The notes: generated from the letters alone by a model not told the origin. Positions 8,628 through 16,952 are shown, counted from the stretch's first letter. The stretch is DNA of 64,000 nucleotides from Dehalococcoidia bacterium (GCA_007129495.1 SKVJ01000007.1:1-64000), one strand, 5' to 3'. A program made the numbers and translations.

Positions 8628-9940
8628 GCTTCACCTCCTGTGGTGGATACCGAGACGTCTCTGCACAAAAGCGACGGCGTCCAGAGGCTCCCTCCTACCC
8701 AGCGCGAATCGTTGCCAATAGTTACGGCGCCTCCCAGGGCTTCCATTAGGTTGCCGGAGATCATAGTATCCTTGACTCTGCCGACTATCTCGCCTTTCTC
8801 CACCTTGTAGCCCAGCAGGACATTGCCGCCGAAATCGCCAGACAGCAGATTTCCCTGGCCAGACCCAATGAGTTCTTCCACGAGGAGACCCTCATCTATA
8901 CTCGAGAGCATCTCTTCAAACGTCGCATTACCCGAATCCAGCACAAGCGCACTGATTCCCGGCCGAACCTGGCTGCGGGCATTGGAGCGGTGGCCACTGC
9001 CGGTGCTTTCAACGCCGGCAACCGCCGCCGTCTGCAAATCATACAGAAAACCGCTCACTACACCGTTGTCGATCAATCGAACAGGACGCGAAGGTGAGCC
9101 CTCTGCGTCACAAGGAGCGCTTGAGACACGACCGTCGATGGTGGCATCATCACGCAAGCTCACTCCGGAATGAAATAACCGCTCGCCCTGGCGACCAGCC
9201 AGTCGTGATGACTTCTCAATAACATTCCTACCGTTAAATGCTACCGCCAGCGGCGGCTGCAACGCAGCCCCCACTCCATGCGGCGTGAATAGAACCGGAT
9301 AGACACCCGTATTGATATGGGCGGCACGGGAAGCCCTGTCCAGTTGCTTCAGCATAGTAGTCGTCACTTCATCGGCCTCATCAAAAAGGTAACACGAACT
9401 CATGCTGTCGCCGACAAACAGCATATCTGTGCCACTGACACGAATTCCTTCCATGAAAAGCCCCAGGCTCGACTTGGGGTAGCTTGTATCAAGGCCTGAA
9501 CTATTCAGGATGCGGACGAGTCCGGAGCTAGCAGACACCATCCCCTCGCACTGGATATGGTTGTCGTGCGTCCTTACCTGATCGATAACGCCGCGGCCGA
9601 TGTCGATAAGCCTGTATGCCTCAATTGCGGCGACTCTTTCGTCATAGGTTGATACTGTGGGCAGAGATAGGTGGCCGGGAAACGACCATTCAACACTGGA
9701 ACCGAAATCAGATGTTTGAACTGCCATTTGCACCAGGCGAGTCGAATCTACCGATCCTGCAGCAGATGCGAATCCCAGCTTTCCGTCACGTACAATTCTG
9801 AGCGCGACACTGCTGCTCTGGCGGCTCTCGAGCTGCTTGACACGATTGGCCTCAAAGTGAACAAGAGTGCTCTCGAAGCGCACCTCGTAGATTTCCGCCT
9901 GCTGCGACTGTCTGAGTGCAAGTTCGAGCACTTGCTCCAT
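8624..9940 (-). CDS. pmbA: TldE/PmbA-type subunit of the TldD-TldE peptidase
   Basis: 438 residues of the peptidase U62 family without a metal-binding HExxxH motif, as expected for the non-catalytic TldE partner. The N-terminal strand pattern (AEIYEVRFES, ANRVKQLES) and the C-terminal GNLLSGDFGGNVLLGYKVEKGE segment are family features. With TldD it forms a heterodimer that cleaves unfolded or ribosomally made modified peptides. It begins one base inside the tldD stop codon (TAATG), so the two subunits are translated together, and it is coupled to PAC2 downstream. Confidence 0.9.
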   Translation of the reverse strand: MEQVLELALRQSQQAEIYEVRFESTLVHFEANRVKQLESRQSSSVALRIVRDGKLGFASAAGSVDSTRLVQMAVQTSDFGSSVEWSFPGHLSLPTVSTYDERVAAIEAYRLIDIGRGVIDQVRTHDNHIQCEGMVSASSGLVRILNSSGLDTSYPKSSLGLFMEGIRVSGTDMLFVGDSMSSCYLFDEADEVTTTMLKQLDRASRAAHINTGVYPVLFTPHGVGAALQPPLAVAFNGRNVIEKSSRLAGRQGERLFHSGVSLRDDATIDGRVSSAPCDAEGSPSRPVRLIDNGVVSGFLYDLQTAAVAGVESTGSGHRSNARSQVRPGISALVLDSGNATFEEMLSSIDEGLLVEELIGSGQGNLLSGDFGGNVLLGYKVEKGEIVGRVKDTMISGNLMEALGGAVTIGNDSRWVGGSLWTPSLLCRDVSVSTTGGEA

Positions 9941-11298
9941 TACCGCCCTCCCACAATGCAGCGGCTGATCCGGATGTGCGGGCTACCATTGGAAACCGGC
10001 AATGGTGACTGTCCTCCCTTGCCACAACCGCCGCCCTGATTCATGTCCAGATCATTACCTATGGCATCGATCCGCGCGAGGGTAGTAAACACATTCCCGC
10101 TGAGAACCACCGGCCGCAGCATCTCTGCCAGCTTCCCATTACGAATCATATAGGCTTCTGCCGCGGAAAAGGTGAACATCTCCAGGCTGGTCTGGCCCCC
10201 ATACCAGTCCTTGACGTATACGCCCTCTTCGATATCGGAAAGCATGTCGGCTAACGCTACGTCGCCTGGCTCGATGTACGTGTTACTCATTCGCACTATA
10301 GGACTGTGCCGAAAACTGATCGCCCGTGCGTTACCCGAGTACAGTTCCGCCATGCGCGCGGCCGTCTCCCGTGAGTGCAATCTTCCTTCCAGACGGCCTT
10401 CACGGATAAGGTATGTTCTCTGACCAGGCATACCTTCATCATCATACGCATAGCTGCCCCGGAGAGACGGCAATGTCGCGTCATCCACGATATGGAGTTG
10501 CTGCCCCCCAAATCTTCTGCCCAGTACCATCAACTCCCTGAGTTCCGGATTCTGATACACAAGGTCGGCCTCGGACAAGTGTCCGAACGCCTCATGTGTG
10601 AATACTCCAGCAAGAATCGGGTCAAGTACAACCGTATACTCGCCACCTTTCACTGGCTTAGCATCGAGCAATGCCCCCGCACGACGTGCGATATCACGTG
10701 CTTCGTGGTGCAGCCTTGACATGGGGGCGAAGTCGCCCACGGTACCGAGACTCACTCCCACCTGTTGTACTTCGTCTCCTTCCCGGGCGATGGCGGTAAG
10801 CCGTAGGGACAGGTCCGGCACCTTCTGTTCGATGTAGTTGCCATCGGATGCTGCATAGCGGACCGTGCGATCGGTATCTGTATAGAGGATGTGGGAGCTT
10901 TGTATGTGGGGACTGGACATGATAATGTCGTTGTACTCATCCAGCAGTTCCTTCTTCTCTCGGAGGGATACGTGTGCCACATTGATCGATGGCAGAGAAG
11001 TGACACTCGCCTCGACAGAATCCCTGTCGGGCAGAGTCAGCGGATCGCCGCTTGAGTAACGCGCCTCCGTGATTGCCTTGGCAACGCTTCCCTCGATCGC
11101 ATTGATATCATTGAAGCTAGCAAACCCCCAACCACCATCGACCAGTGCGCGGACACAACCACCACTGTCGCTCAGAAGGCTCGCCTCTTCAAGCTTTGGT
11201 CCGCGATACACAATACGAGTATCCGTCCGCTCTTCCAGGCGAATATCGACATGGTCGGCAGCGTGATTATGCAGAATCTCAGATAGACGGTCTCTCAT
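9940..11298 (-). CDS. tldD: TldD metallopeptidase subunit
   Basis: 452 residues. The catalytic zinc motif HEAFGH is at 235-240, preceded by VVLDPILAGVFT, and the conserved glycine-rich C-terminus (GNDLDMNQGGGCGKGGQ) is present. TldD is the metal-bearing half of the TldD/TldE peptidase that processes microcins, RiPP precursors and other extended peptides. The frame opens 22 codons earlier, but that region overlaps the predicted promoter, so ATG 11298 is used. First gene of the tldD-tldE-PAC2 operon. No peptide precursor gene is evident next to it. Confidence 0.92.
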   Translation of the reverse strand: MRDRLSEILHNHAADHVDIRLEERTDTRIVYRGPKLEEASLLSDSGGCVRALVDGGWGFASFNDINAIEGSVAKAITEARYSSGDPLTLPDRDSVEASVTSLPSINVAHVSLREKKELLDEYNDIIMSSPHIQSSHILYTDTDRTVRYAASDGNYIEQKVPDLSLRLTAIAREGDEVQQVGVSLGTVGDFAPMSRLHHEARDIARRAGALLDAKPVKGGEYTVVLDPILAGVFTHEAFGHLSEADLVYQNPELRELMVLGRRFGGQQLHIVDDATLPSLRGSYAYDDEGMPGQRTYLIREGRLEGRLHSRETAARMAELYSGNARAISFRHSPIVRMSNTYIEPGDVALADMLSDIEEGVYVKDWYGGQTSLEMFTFSAAEAYMIRNGKLAEMLRPVVLSGNVFTTLARIDAIGNDLDMNQGGGCGKGGQSPLPVSNGSPHIRISRCIVGGR

Positions 11299-11334
11299 GG
11301 GGATTGCCACACCCGGGCCCACCGAAGCTGCTGA

Positions 11335-11364
11335 ATTGTACCTTACGACAGACAGAGTCGGCAA
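11335..11364 (-). promoter_or_regulatory. promoter of the tldD operon
   Basis: Minus strand TTGCCG (11364-11359), 18-nt spacer, TACAAT (11340-11335). Transcription would begin near 11328, about 30 nt before the chosen ATG. Confidence 0.5.
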
Positions 11365-11484
11365 AGACCGCGGCGGTTCCCTGCAGTGACGGGAATCAAA
11401 TGTAACAACAACATGCTGAAGGTTGCCGTCTCATAATGTATACCTTTGTACCTTGCGAACATGACCATTTGGTGATAGACAAGG

Positions 11485-11523
11485 CTACACGATAGAGCTA
11501 AACTCATCTATCATCAGGTGTAG
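11485..11523 (+). promoter_or_regulatory. interrupted palindrome upstream of the HTH gene (possible operator)
   Basis: Left arm CTACAC-GATAGA (11485-11496) and right arm TCTATC (11507-11512) plus GTGTAG (11518-11523) are reverse complements, with 5 extra bases in the right arm. A further GATAGA lies at 11475-11480. The palindrome ends 7 nt before the HTH start codon, a natural position for self-repression. A possible promoter, TTGCGA (11453-11458)-17-TAGACA (11476-11481), lies just ahead of it. Confidence 0.45.
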
Positions 11524-11530
11524 TACAGAA

Positions 11531-11749
11531 ATGACAAGAGAACTGTTCGATCGTCAGAAACCACCAGCACTTCTCACCACAGCTCAGGCAGCCAAGTTCC
11601 TAAACGTTCACCCCAACACAGTGCGCAACTGGGCCGAGACCGGCCTGCTGCCCGCCTATCGCATAGGTCCACGCCGCGACAGACGCTTTCGCAGAGAGGA
11701 TGTGGAATCTCTCCTTACACCCGGTAACCCTCTTCCAGGGGAATTCTGA
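11531..11749 (+). CDS. MerR/excisionase-type helix-turn-helix protein
   Basis: 72 residues. The core LLTTAQAAKFLNVHPNTVRNW (split here at about residues 15-35) followed by GLLPAYRIGPRRDRRF is the winged helix-turn-helix of the MerR/excisionase (HTH_17) type: helix, turn, recognition helix, then a basic wing with the RRFRRED motif. It has no effector domain. No Shine-Dalgarno sequence is visible before the ATG. It may regulate itself through the palindrome directly upstream. Comparable free-standing HTH_17 proteins act as excisionases or small transcription factors; no phage or integrase gene is nearby, so a regulator is more likely. Confidence 0.85.
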   Translation: MTRELFDRQKPPALLTTAQAAKFLNVHPNTVRNWAETGLLPAYRIGPRRDRRFRREDVESLLTPGNPLPGEF

Positions 11750-11799
11750 GAAAACACCAGGGCATTTGTCCGTTTCCCCCAAATCACATAGGCGCATCA

Positions 11800-11829
11800 T
11801 TGGGTTTTCTCTACCTGTTCGGGTATACT
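11800..11829 (+). promoter_or_regulatory. promoter ahead of the SWIM-protein unit
   Basis: TTGGGT (11800-11805), 18-nt spacer, TATACT (11824-11829). The expected transcription start, 7 nt downstream, is the A of an ATG at 11836 that opens a 27-codon ORF. Confidence 0.5.
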
Positions 11830-11835
11830 TCGCTT

Positions 11836-11919
11836 ATGGTGAAGGGTCTATTCCGGTCACCTTCTGCTGCACTTCAGTCGCTCGCCCCAATGACATCCAC
11901 AAGGAGGACGTGTAGATGA
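11836..11919 (+). CDS. 27-codon upstream ORF coupled to the SWIM gene (tentative)
   Basis: The reading frame MVKGLFRSPSAALQS... runs 27 codons and ends TGA overlapping the SWIM ATG as ATGA. The -10 box TATACT ends 6 nt before its ATG, so the mRNA would begin with this codon. The peptide (Ser, Thr and Arg rich) resembles nothing I know. It could be a leader ORF that couples translation to the SWIM gene, or a chance frame across a 5' leader, since the SWIM gene has its own AAGGAGG sequence. Confidence 0.35.
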   Translation: MVKGLFRSPSAALQSLAPMTSTRRTCR

Positions 11920-12173
11920 GGTCGAGTCTGATCGGCAAGATAGAAAAGGCAAGACGCTATGCGAAAGAGCCGGGCCGTGTGACATTGAGCGGTCTTACAG
12001 CCGATTTCCATGGCGAGAATGCCGACCACAAGATTCGCTATACAGACGGCCGATGGCACTGCACGTGCGACTTCTTCGGCCACTGGGACACCTGCAGTCA
12101 CGTAATGGCGTTGCAGGAGATGTTCCGAACTGAACTTCCGGCCGAAGCGCTGGAGTCATTCCTGGAGGAATAG
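11916..12173 (+). CDS. SWIM zinc-finger protein
   Basis: 85 residues. The motif WHCTCDFFGHWDTCSHVMA at about residues 47-65 is a SWIM zinc finger (CxCx(n)CxH), a small DNA- or protein-binding module found in SWI2/SNF2 helicases, MuDR transposases and many short prokaryotic proteins. Here it stands alone with a basic N-terminus. AAGGAGG is well placed before the ATG. The two halves (basic region 8-20, zinc finger 47-65) suggest nucleic-acid binding, but the role is unknown. It converges on folC with 8 nt between stops. Confidence 0.85.
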   Translation: MRSSLIGKIEKARRYAKEPGRVTLSGLTADFHGENADHKIRYTDGRWHCTCDFFGHWDTCSHVMALQEMFRTELPAEALESFLEE

Positions 12174-12181
12174 CAGCCGAA

Positions 12182-13561
12182 CTATTGGCCCGCCACGCAG
12201 GTTATTGCGTCTGGGCCAAGCGCCCAGCGGCTTCTGGCTGTGTCATCCTTCTGCCACCAGTCCAGCACCTCTGCAACGAGGTACAGCGATCCTGCCACGC
12301 AAACACTGCCGTGCTCGCCTGCCGAGCACCTTGCGCGACACAGGGCTCTCAACATCTCCCGTTCTGAAGCTATCTCCAGCCCCAGATCATTAATTCTCAG
12401 CGCGATACTTCGCGGTTCCAGGGCACGTGGTTGATGCGACCTGGTCAGAATGACCCGTGCGCCCAGCTGTACCAGTTCTTTCGCCGTTCCCCGTACATCC
12501 TTGTCTCCCGACATGCCAAGCACGAAAACCAGATTCTTCTGCAAGCCATGCGCCAGCAGACTTTCCGCCAATCGCCGCATAGAGGTCGGATTGTGCGCCC
12601 CGTCAAGTATGAGAAGCGGGGCACGAGCCAGAACGTGAAATCTACCGGGCCAGCTCGTATCCGCGAATCCGCGGATGACACACTCCCAGTTCAAGGCTGT
12701 CCCGCGGGCTACCAGAGCTTCGAGAGCCGCCACCGCCGTGGCTATGTTCTCAGCCTGGTATGTGCCCGCCAGGCGGGTGTGGTATGTATGTATAGCATTG
12801 AGCGTCTTGACACGCACCGCCTGTCCCTCCAGAGAATGAGCCACTGTCTCAAATGTGACATGCTCCCCGACAAGCAGCGGCACTACGCCGATTGCAGCAC
12901 TCGCAGCCTCAATAGTCCGTCTTGCGCCATCCGGCTGTGGAGCGGATACAACTGACGCGCCGGGTTTGATAATGCCCGCCTTCTGGGAGGCGATCTCTTC
13001 TATCGTTTTGCCCAGCACTGAAGTGTGTTCGAGGCTGATGGGTGCTATCACGCAGATATCCGGAGATACAACGTTGGTTGCGTCGAGCCTCCCTCCAAGT
13101 CCTACCTCAACCACTTGCGCAGCAACACCCATGGAGCGGAAATGGAGGAACGCAAGCACAGTGATCAACTCGAAATACGTGAACGTTCGCCAGTTTCCGG
13201 AGGCAGCCATATCGTCAATGTGGGGCTGCATCGCCTCCCACGCGTTGATTAGCTGTTCCGGCAACACACATGCGTCGTTCACCTTGATTCGTTCGCCAAG
13301 ATGAAGCAGGTGAGGCGAAGTATAGAGGCCGGTTCTGAGTCCACACGCATGTAACGCACTCGCAATCAGCGCCGAGATGGTACCCTTGCCCTTGCTGCCG
13401 GCAACGTGGACCGTCAAAGGACCAACGTGAGGATTGCCGAGACGGCGCAGCAACTCGCACACATGACTGAGGCTGTAGCCCGCCTCAGCAAATCCGAATC
13501 CGGGAATCACCTCGTAGTCGACGTACGTATTCAAGTATTTCTCGACATTGGAGTAATCCAT
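12182..13561 (-). CDS. folC: folylpolyglutamate synthase / dihydrofolate synthase
   Basis: 459 residues of the Mur-ligase superfamily. The ATP P-loop is GSKGKGT (55-61); the folate loop and TSPHL follow near 85, EVGLGGRLDATN near 155, and the C-terminal domain holds ILDGAHNPTSM. It adds glutamate to dihydropteroate and folates in the cytoplasm. The open frame extends 32 codons further upstream, but MDYSNVEKYL is where family alignments normally begin, and the extension would cross the divergent MaoC promoter. Confidence 0.93.
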   Translation of the reverse strand: MDYSNVEKYLNTYVDYEVIPGFGFAEAGYSLSHVCELLRRLGNPHVGPLTVHVAGSKGKGTISALIASALHACGLRTGLYTSPHLLHLGERIKVNDACVLPEQLINAWEAMQPHIDDMAASGNWRTFTYFELITVLAFLHFRSMGVAAQVVEVGLGGRLDATNVVSPDICVIAPISLEHTSVLGKTIEEIASQKAGIIKPGASVVSAPQPDGARRTIEAASAAIGVVPLLVGEHVTFETVAHSLEGQAVRVKTLNAIHTYHTRLAGTYQAENIATAVAALEALVARGTALNWECVIRGFADTSWPGRFHVLARAPLLILDGAHNPTSMRRLAESLLAHGLQKNLVFVLGMSGDKDVRGTAKELVQLGARVILTRSHQPRALEPRSIALRINDLGLEIASEREMLRALCRARCSAGEHGSVCVAGSLYLVAEVLDWWQKDDTARSRWALGPDAITCVAGQ

Positions 13562-13601
13562 GCGTAGCCCCTGTTTGGCGCCGGCACCTGCTGTACACTC
13601 C

Positions 13602-13630
13602 TTGCGGAGTGGTACTGCGCCGCTTACAAT
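13602..13630 (+). promoter_or_regulatory. promoter of the maoC-maoC-pyrF-DUF951 operon
   Basis: TTGCGG (13602-13607), 17-nt spacer, TACAAT (13625-13630). Transcription would start near 13637, about 22 nt before the GTG start, leaving room for the GGAGGG ribosome-binding site. Confidence 0.65.
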
Positions 13631-13658
13631 AGCACAGCAGGCACCAGGGAGGGACACA

Positions 13659-14096
13659 GTGAGCCAGCAGGTATATTACGAAGACGTATTCGAGGGCTTG
13701 GAAATCCCCACGCTGCAGAAACATCCTACCCGTCGCCAACTCGTCATGTGGGCCGGAGCGTCTGGCGATTTCTACGAGATTCACTACGACCCAGAGTTCG
13801 CGCGCAGGAACCAACTGGAGGATGTGGTGGTGCATGGCCGCCTCAAGGCATCCTTTTTTGGGGAGATCCTGACCAGTTGGGCTGGGCCGGATGGTTGGCT
13901 GAAGAAGTTAAGCTGCCGGTTTAAAGGCACGGACCCGGTGGACGAGGATATGCTGGTGCGTGGAGTGATAACCGGTAAACGTATTGAGGGGCACGAGCAC
14001 CTTGTCGAAGTGAATATCTGGACGGAGCGGCCGGATGGGACAAGAACTACGCAAGGCTCGGCTGCCATTATGCTGCCCGCACGAGGGGAAAAGTAG
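13659..14096 (+). CDS. MaoC-like hot-dog hydratase
   Basis: 145 residues with the hot-dog fold. The hydratase-2 motif is recognisable in YEIHYDPEFARRNQLEDVVVHGRL (about residues 38-61), where Asp and His of the overhang act on an enoyl-CoA. The likely reaction is reversible hydration of a 2-enoyl-CoA or a related acyl-CoA. GTG start chosen because GGAGGG lies 8 nt before it and because the promoter lies within the longer open frame. It is followed 36 nt later by a second hot-dog protein, so the two may form one heteromeric enzyme. Confidence 0.85.
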   Translation: MSQQVYYEDVFEGLEIPTLQKHPTRRQLVMWAGASGDFYEIHYDPEFARRNQLEDVVVHGRLKASFFGEILTSWAGPDGWLKKLSCRFKGTDPVDEDMLVRGVITGKRIEGHEHLVEVNIWTERPDGTRTTQGSAAIMLPARGEK

Positions 14097-14132
14097 CCGG
14101 ACCTTTGACTCTGCAGGGAGGAGGATTCAACC

Positions 14133-14618
14133 GTGGAACACACACAACTGACCCTTGAAGATATGCAGCGATATATCGGCACTGAGTCGCCTCCTCATGT
14201 GTTGCATGTAGAGAGGGAGGTAGTACAGCGCTATGTCGAAGCAGTACAGGATACGAATCCGCTTTGGCATGACGAGGATTATGGCAGATCCACACATTGG
14301 AACGGCCCGATAGTTCCTCCCTACATATTCTGCGCACTGATGACCATCACCAAGTGCAGTTCCGAGTCAGGCGTCGTTCCTATCCCGGCACCGAACGTGC
14401 CCCTTCCCCGCAAGAACGTGCTGGAGGGTGAGGAGACCTGGGAGTTCTTTGCACCGCTCAGGGTAGGGGATGTCATCACCTCGCGCGTTAGCCTCGCCGA
14501 CGTCAAGCGCCGAGAGGGACGTCTCGGAGAGATGTTTATTCTCAGTTATCAGGCGGAGACGGTGAACCAGCGGGGGGAACTGATTGCAAAGAGCATCAAC
14601 ACTATTGTCAACTACTAG
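14133..14618 (+). CDS. FAS1-like / MaoC N-terminal dehydratase-domain protein
   Basis: 161 residues resembling the MaoC_dehydrat_N (FAS1-like hot-dog) domain: VEREVVQRYVEAVQDTNPLWHDEDYG near 27-52 and GPIVPPYIF near 60. In known enzymes such as actinobacterial HadA/HadB, an N-type and a catalytic MaoC hot-dog pair up; the preceding gene supplies the catalytic one, which fits a two-subunit hydratase. GTG start with GGGAGGAGG upstream. The acyl-CoA substrate is unknown. It is linked to pyrF, which has no obvious metabolic relation. Confidence 0.83.
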   Translation: MEHTQLTLEDMQRYIGTESPPHVLHVEREVVQRYVEAVQDTNPLWHDEDYGRSTHWNGPIVPPYIFCALMTITKCSSESGVVPIPAPNVPLPRKNVLEGEETWEFFAPLRVGDVITSRVSLADVKRREGRLGEMFILSYQAETVNQRGELIAKSINTIVNY

Positions 14619-14636
14619 GCAAGGAGAATTCAGGAC

Positions 14637-15437
14637 ATGGGGTTCAAGCGGAAACTCAGGGAAGCTGCAGCAGAGAATAACAGCCTCCTGTGTATAGGAT
14701 TGGACCCCGACCCTGAGCGCCTTCCCTGTGGACTCACAATTGCGCAGTTTAATCGCATGATTATCGAAGCCACCAGCGACCTCGTCTGCGCCTACAAGCC
14801 TAACCTTGCTTTCTACGAGGCACATGGGCTTGAAGGATTGCGGGCGCTTGAACAGACAATCTCGTGCATACCAGCCGGCATCCCCATTATCGGCGACGCG
14901 AAGCGGGGAGATATCGGGAACACAGCGCGGCACTATGCCAGAGCGCTATACGACTCTTTCGGTTTTGATGCCACAACATTGAGTCCTTACCTCGGATTGG
15001 ACTCCATAGAGCCCTTCATCTCGTATGCTGACAGGGGAGTGTTTCTCCTCTGTCGTACGTCAAATCCAAGTTCCAAGGACTTCCAGGACCTGAAGATCGA
15101 AGGGCAGCCTCTGTACGAATACGTGGCCTTCAAGGCGCTCGAGTGGAACATTCACGGAAACATCGGTCTTGTCGTAGGCGCCACGTATCCTCAGGAACTT
15201 GCACGCATTCGTCAGCTATGCCCAACCATGTGCCTGCTCGTGCCTGGTGTCGGAACTCAGGGAGGAGACATGGAGGCGGTCGTGCGCTTCGGAACCGATG
15301 AGTCAGGAGCCAATGCCATTATCAACGTGTCGAGGGCGGTGCTCTACGCCTCATCGGGCTCCGACTTCGCCACTGCCGCGAGGATGAGTGCCATCAGACT
15401 GCGCGATGAGATGAATTTGCACAGAGTTGCCGGGTGA
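14637..15437 (+). CDS. pyrF: orotidine-5'-phosphate decarboxylase
   Basis: 266 residues of the PyrF type 2 branch (about 270 aa). It converts OMP to UMP, the last step of UMP synthesis. CIGLDPD at 19-25 and AYKPNLAFYE at 52-61 bind substrate; the catalytic Asp-Lys-Asp array is GDAKRGD at 86-92; VVGATYP near 180 and the phosphate loop PGVGTQGGD near 205 follow. Start ATG with AAGGAG 9 nt upstream. Its stop overlaps the GTG of the DUF951 gene by 4 nt. Confidence 0.95.
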   Translation: MGFKRKLREAAAENNSLLCIGLDPDPERLPCGLTIAQFNRMIIEATSDLVCAYKPNLAFYEAHGLEGLRALEQTISCIPAGIPIIGDAKRGDIGNTARHYARALYDSFGFDATTLSPYLGLDSIEPFISYADRGVFLLCRTSNPSSKDFQDLKIEGQPLYEYVAFKALEWNIHGNIGLVVGATYPQELARIRQLCPTMCLLVPGVGTQGGDMEAVVRFGTDESGANAIINVSRAVLYASSGSDFATAARMSAIRLRDEMNLHRVAG

Positions 15438-15658
15438 AACTGATGTCGGACAAGCAGGATGGAGACGACAGGACTGTCAGGACTGGCGACAAAGTCGCCC
15501 TGCGCAAGAAGCACCCTTGCGGCAGCCGGAACTGGGAAGTAACCCGGATTGGAGCCGATATCGGCCTCAAGTGCCTCGGCTGTGGCCGTGTAATCCTCCT
15601 GCCCCGTCACGAGTTCCGCGTCCGGCTGCATGAGATCGTCCGGGTCTGTGAAGGCTGA
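15434..15658 (+). CDS. DUF951 family protein
   Basis: 74 residues. The family core is visible: ALRKKHPCGSRNW, then GADIGLKCLGCGR and ILLPRHEFRVRL. Three cysteines (HPCG, KCLGCG) suggest a small metal site. DUF951 proteins are near-universal in Firmicutes and some Chloroflexota, often near genes for chromosome or ribosome functions, but their role is unknown. It begins GTGA over the pyrF stop, so it is translationally coupled. An ATG three codons in is an alternative start. Confidence 0.85.
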   Translation: MKLMSDKQDGDDRTVRTGDKVALRKKHPCGSRNWEVTRIGADIGLKCLGCGRVILLPRHEFRVRLHEIVRVCEG

Positions 15659-15688
15659 TACGGGCCACCGGTTAATCTCAGCGTTATG

Positions 15689-15717
15689 TTGCGTCAACGC
15701 CGCTTCCGCTTTACAAT
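15689..15717 (+). promoter_or_regulatory. promoter of dinB
   Basis: TTGCGT (15689-15694), 17-nt spacer, TACAAT (15712-15717), then 6 nt to the GTG start. The mRNA should be leaderless. No LexA-type palindrome is evident. Confidence 0.7.
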
Positions 15718-15723
15718 CTTGCC

Positions 15724-16911
15724 GTGTCCCGCTGTATCTTCCATGTGGACCTCGACGCCTTCTTCGTGTCGGTTGAGCGACTTCACAACCCTTCACTGAA
15801 AGACAAGCCGGTGATAGTCGGCGGCATTCCCGGGTCTCGTGGTGTTGTTTCAGCTGCCTCATATGAAGCTCGGCGTTACGGCGTGCACTCGGCAATGCCA
15901 CTCGTACAGGCGCAGCGGCTCTGTCCGCAGGCTGTGTTCCTTCCCGTACACTTCTCTCGGTATATCGATGCTTCGAGACACTTCATGACACTGCTTGAAA
16001 GCATGTCCTCCCATATCGAACCACGAGGCTTGGATGAAGCATTTCTTGATGTCACGAACGTTGTTGAAGACTCAGAACAGGCACTCACGTACGCGACGAC
16101 CCTCAGGTGCCGCGTCCGGGAAGAGTTGGGGCTTACCACTTCGATAGGAGTCGCTACCTGCAAGATTGTCGCCAAGGTGGCCTCGGACCATAACAAGCCC
16201 GATGGTCTCGTGCTTGTACCTCCCGGAGACGAGGCCGGTTTTCTCGCACCGCTGGACGTGAGGAAACTGCCAGGTGTGGGCAAGAAGACTGCCGACTGCC
16301 TGGAAGACATGGGAATCCGCCGTATCGGACAACTCGCTGCCATCCCTCATAAGGTCCTATACCAGAAACTCGGTAGATACGGCCTCCTGCTTCTGGCCCA
16401 CGCGCGAGGCATCGACAACAGTCGCGTTGAACCTCGGGGTGAACCCAAGACGATTAGTCGCGAGACGACATTTCAGACGGATACTCGCGACCCGGCATTC
16501 CTCCAGTCTGCCCTGTGCGCAATGTGTGAGGAGGTTGTTCACGACATGCGTGCACAGAGAAAGCGTACCGGAACCGTTACCCTCAAGATTCGTTTCGAAG
16601 ACTTTCAGACTATCACCAGGCAGTGCTCGCTGAAAGAGCATACGAGCGAAGCCTCGGAGCTTCTTGCTGCGACACGAGACCTGTTGAAAGCGGTCATTGA
16701 GAACGAGACAAGGCGCATTCGCCTGATCGGTGTCAAGACATCCCGACTGTCCGGTCCGGAGCGGCAACTCGACATGTTTTCTCAAGAGGCGCTAAGATTA
16801 CGTCGTCTGGAACACGCCATCGCCCAGGTGCACAGAGAATATGGTCCCGACTCCATACGAACGCTGGGAGAGCACAAGAGAAACCGCGATTCGTTCCGGC
16901 GAACCACTTGA
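15724..16911 (+). CDS. dinB: DNA polymerase IV (Y-family)
   Basis: 395 residues. Y-family palm motifs: HVDLDAFFVSVE near residues 6-17 and GLDEAFLDVT near 102-111 hold the catalytic Asp and Glu; thumb helix-hairpin-helix LPGVGKKTADCLEDMG near 182; little-finger domain from about 230. It bypasses lesions and extends mismatched ends. The C-terminus stops soon after the little finger, with no typical beta-clamp peptide visible beyond QLDMF near 345, which may serve as one. Leaderless GTG start. The TGA stop lies inside the -35 box of the ilv leader promoter. Confidence 0.93.
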   Translation: MSRCIFHVDLDAFFVSVERLHNPSLKDKPVIVGGIPGSRGVVSAASYEARRYGVHSAMPLVQAQRLCPQAVFLPVHFSRYIDASRHFMTLLESMSSHIEPRGLDEAFLDVTNVVEDSEQALTYATTLRCRVREELGLTTSIGVATCKIVAKVASDHNKPDGLVLVPPGDEAGFLAPLDVRKLPGVGKKTADCLEDMGIRRIGQLAAIPHKVLYQKLGRYGLLLLAHARGIDNSRVEPRGEPKTISRETTFQTDTRDPAFLQSALCAMCEEVVHDMRAQRKRTGTVTLKIRFEDFQTITRQCSLKEHTSEASELLAATRDLLKAVIENETRRIRLIGVKTSRLSGPERQLDMFSQEALRLRRLEHAIAQVHREYGPDSIRTLGEHKRNRDSFRRTT

Positions 16912-16937
16912 CAAGTGTAATCACAAGCCTCTAATAT
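16908..16937 (+). promoter_or_regulatory. promoter of the ilvBNC-leuACDB operon
   Basis: TTGACA (16908-16913), 18-nt spacer, TAATAT (16932-16937). The -35 contains the dinB TGA stop. Transcription would begin about 10 nt before the leader-peptide ATG. Confidence 0.65.
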
Positions 16938-16952
16938 TCTGACTGATATCAT

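Noticed and set aside
13560-13658. Longer ATG start for the first MaoC gene
   Set aside because: It includes the -35 and -10 boxes at 13602-13630, so the upstream codons would not be in the mRNA.
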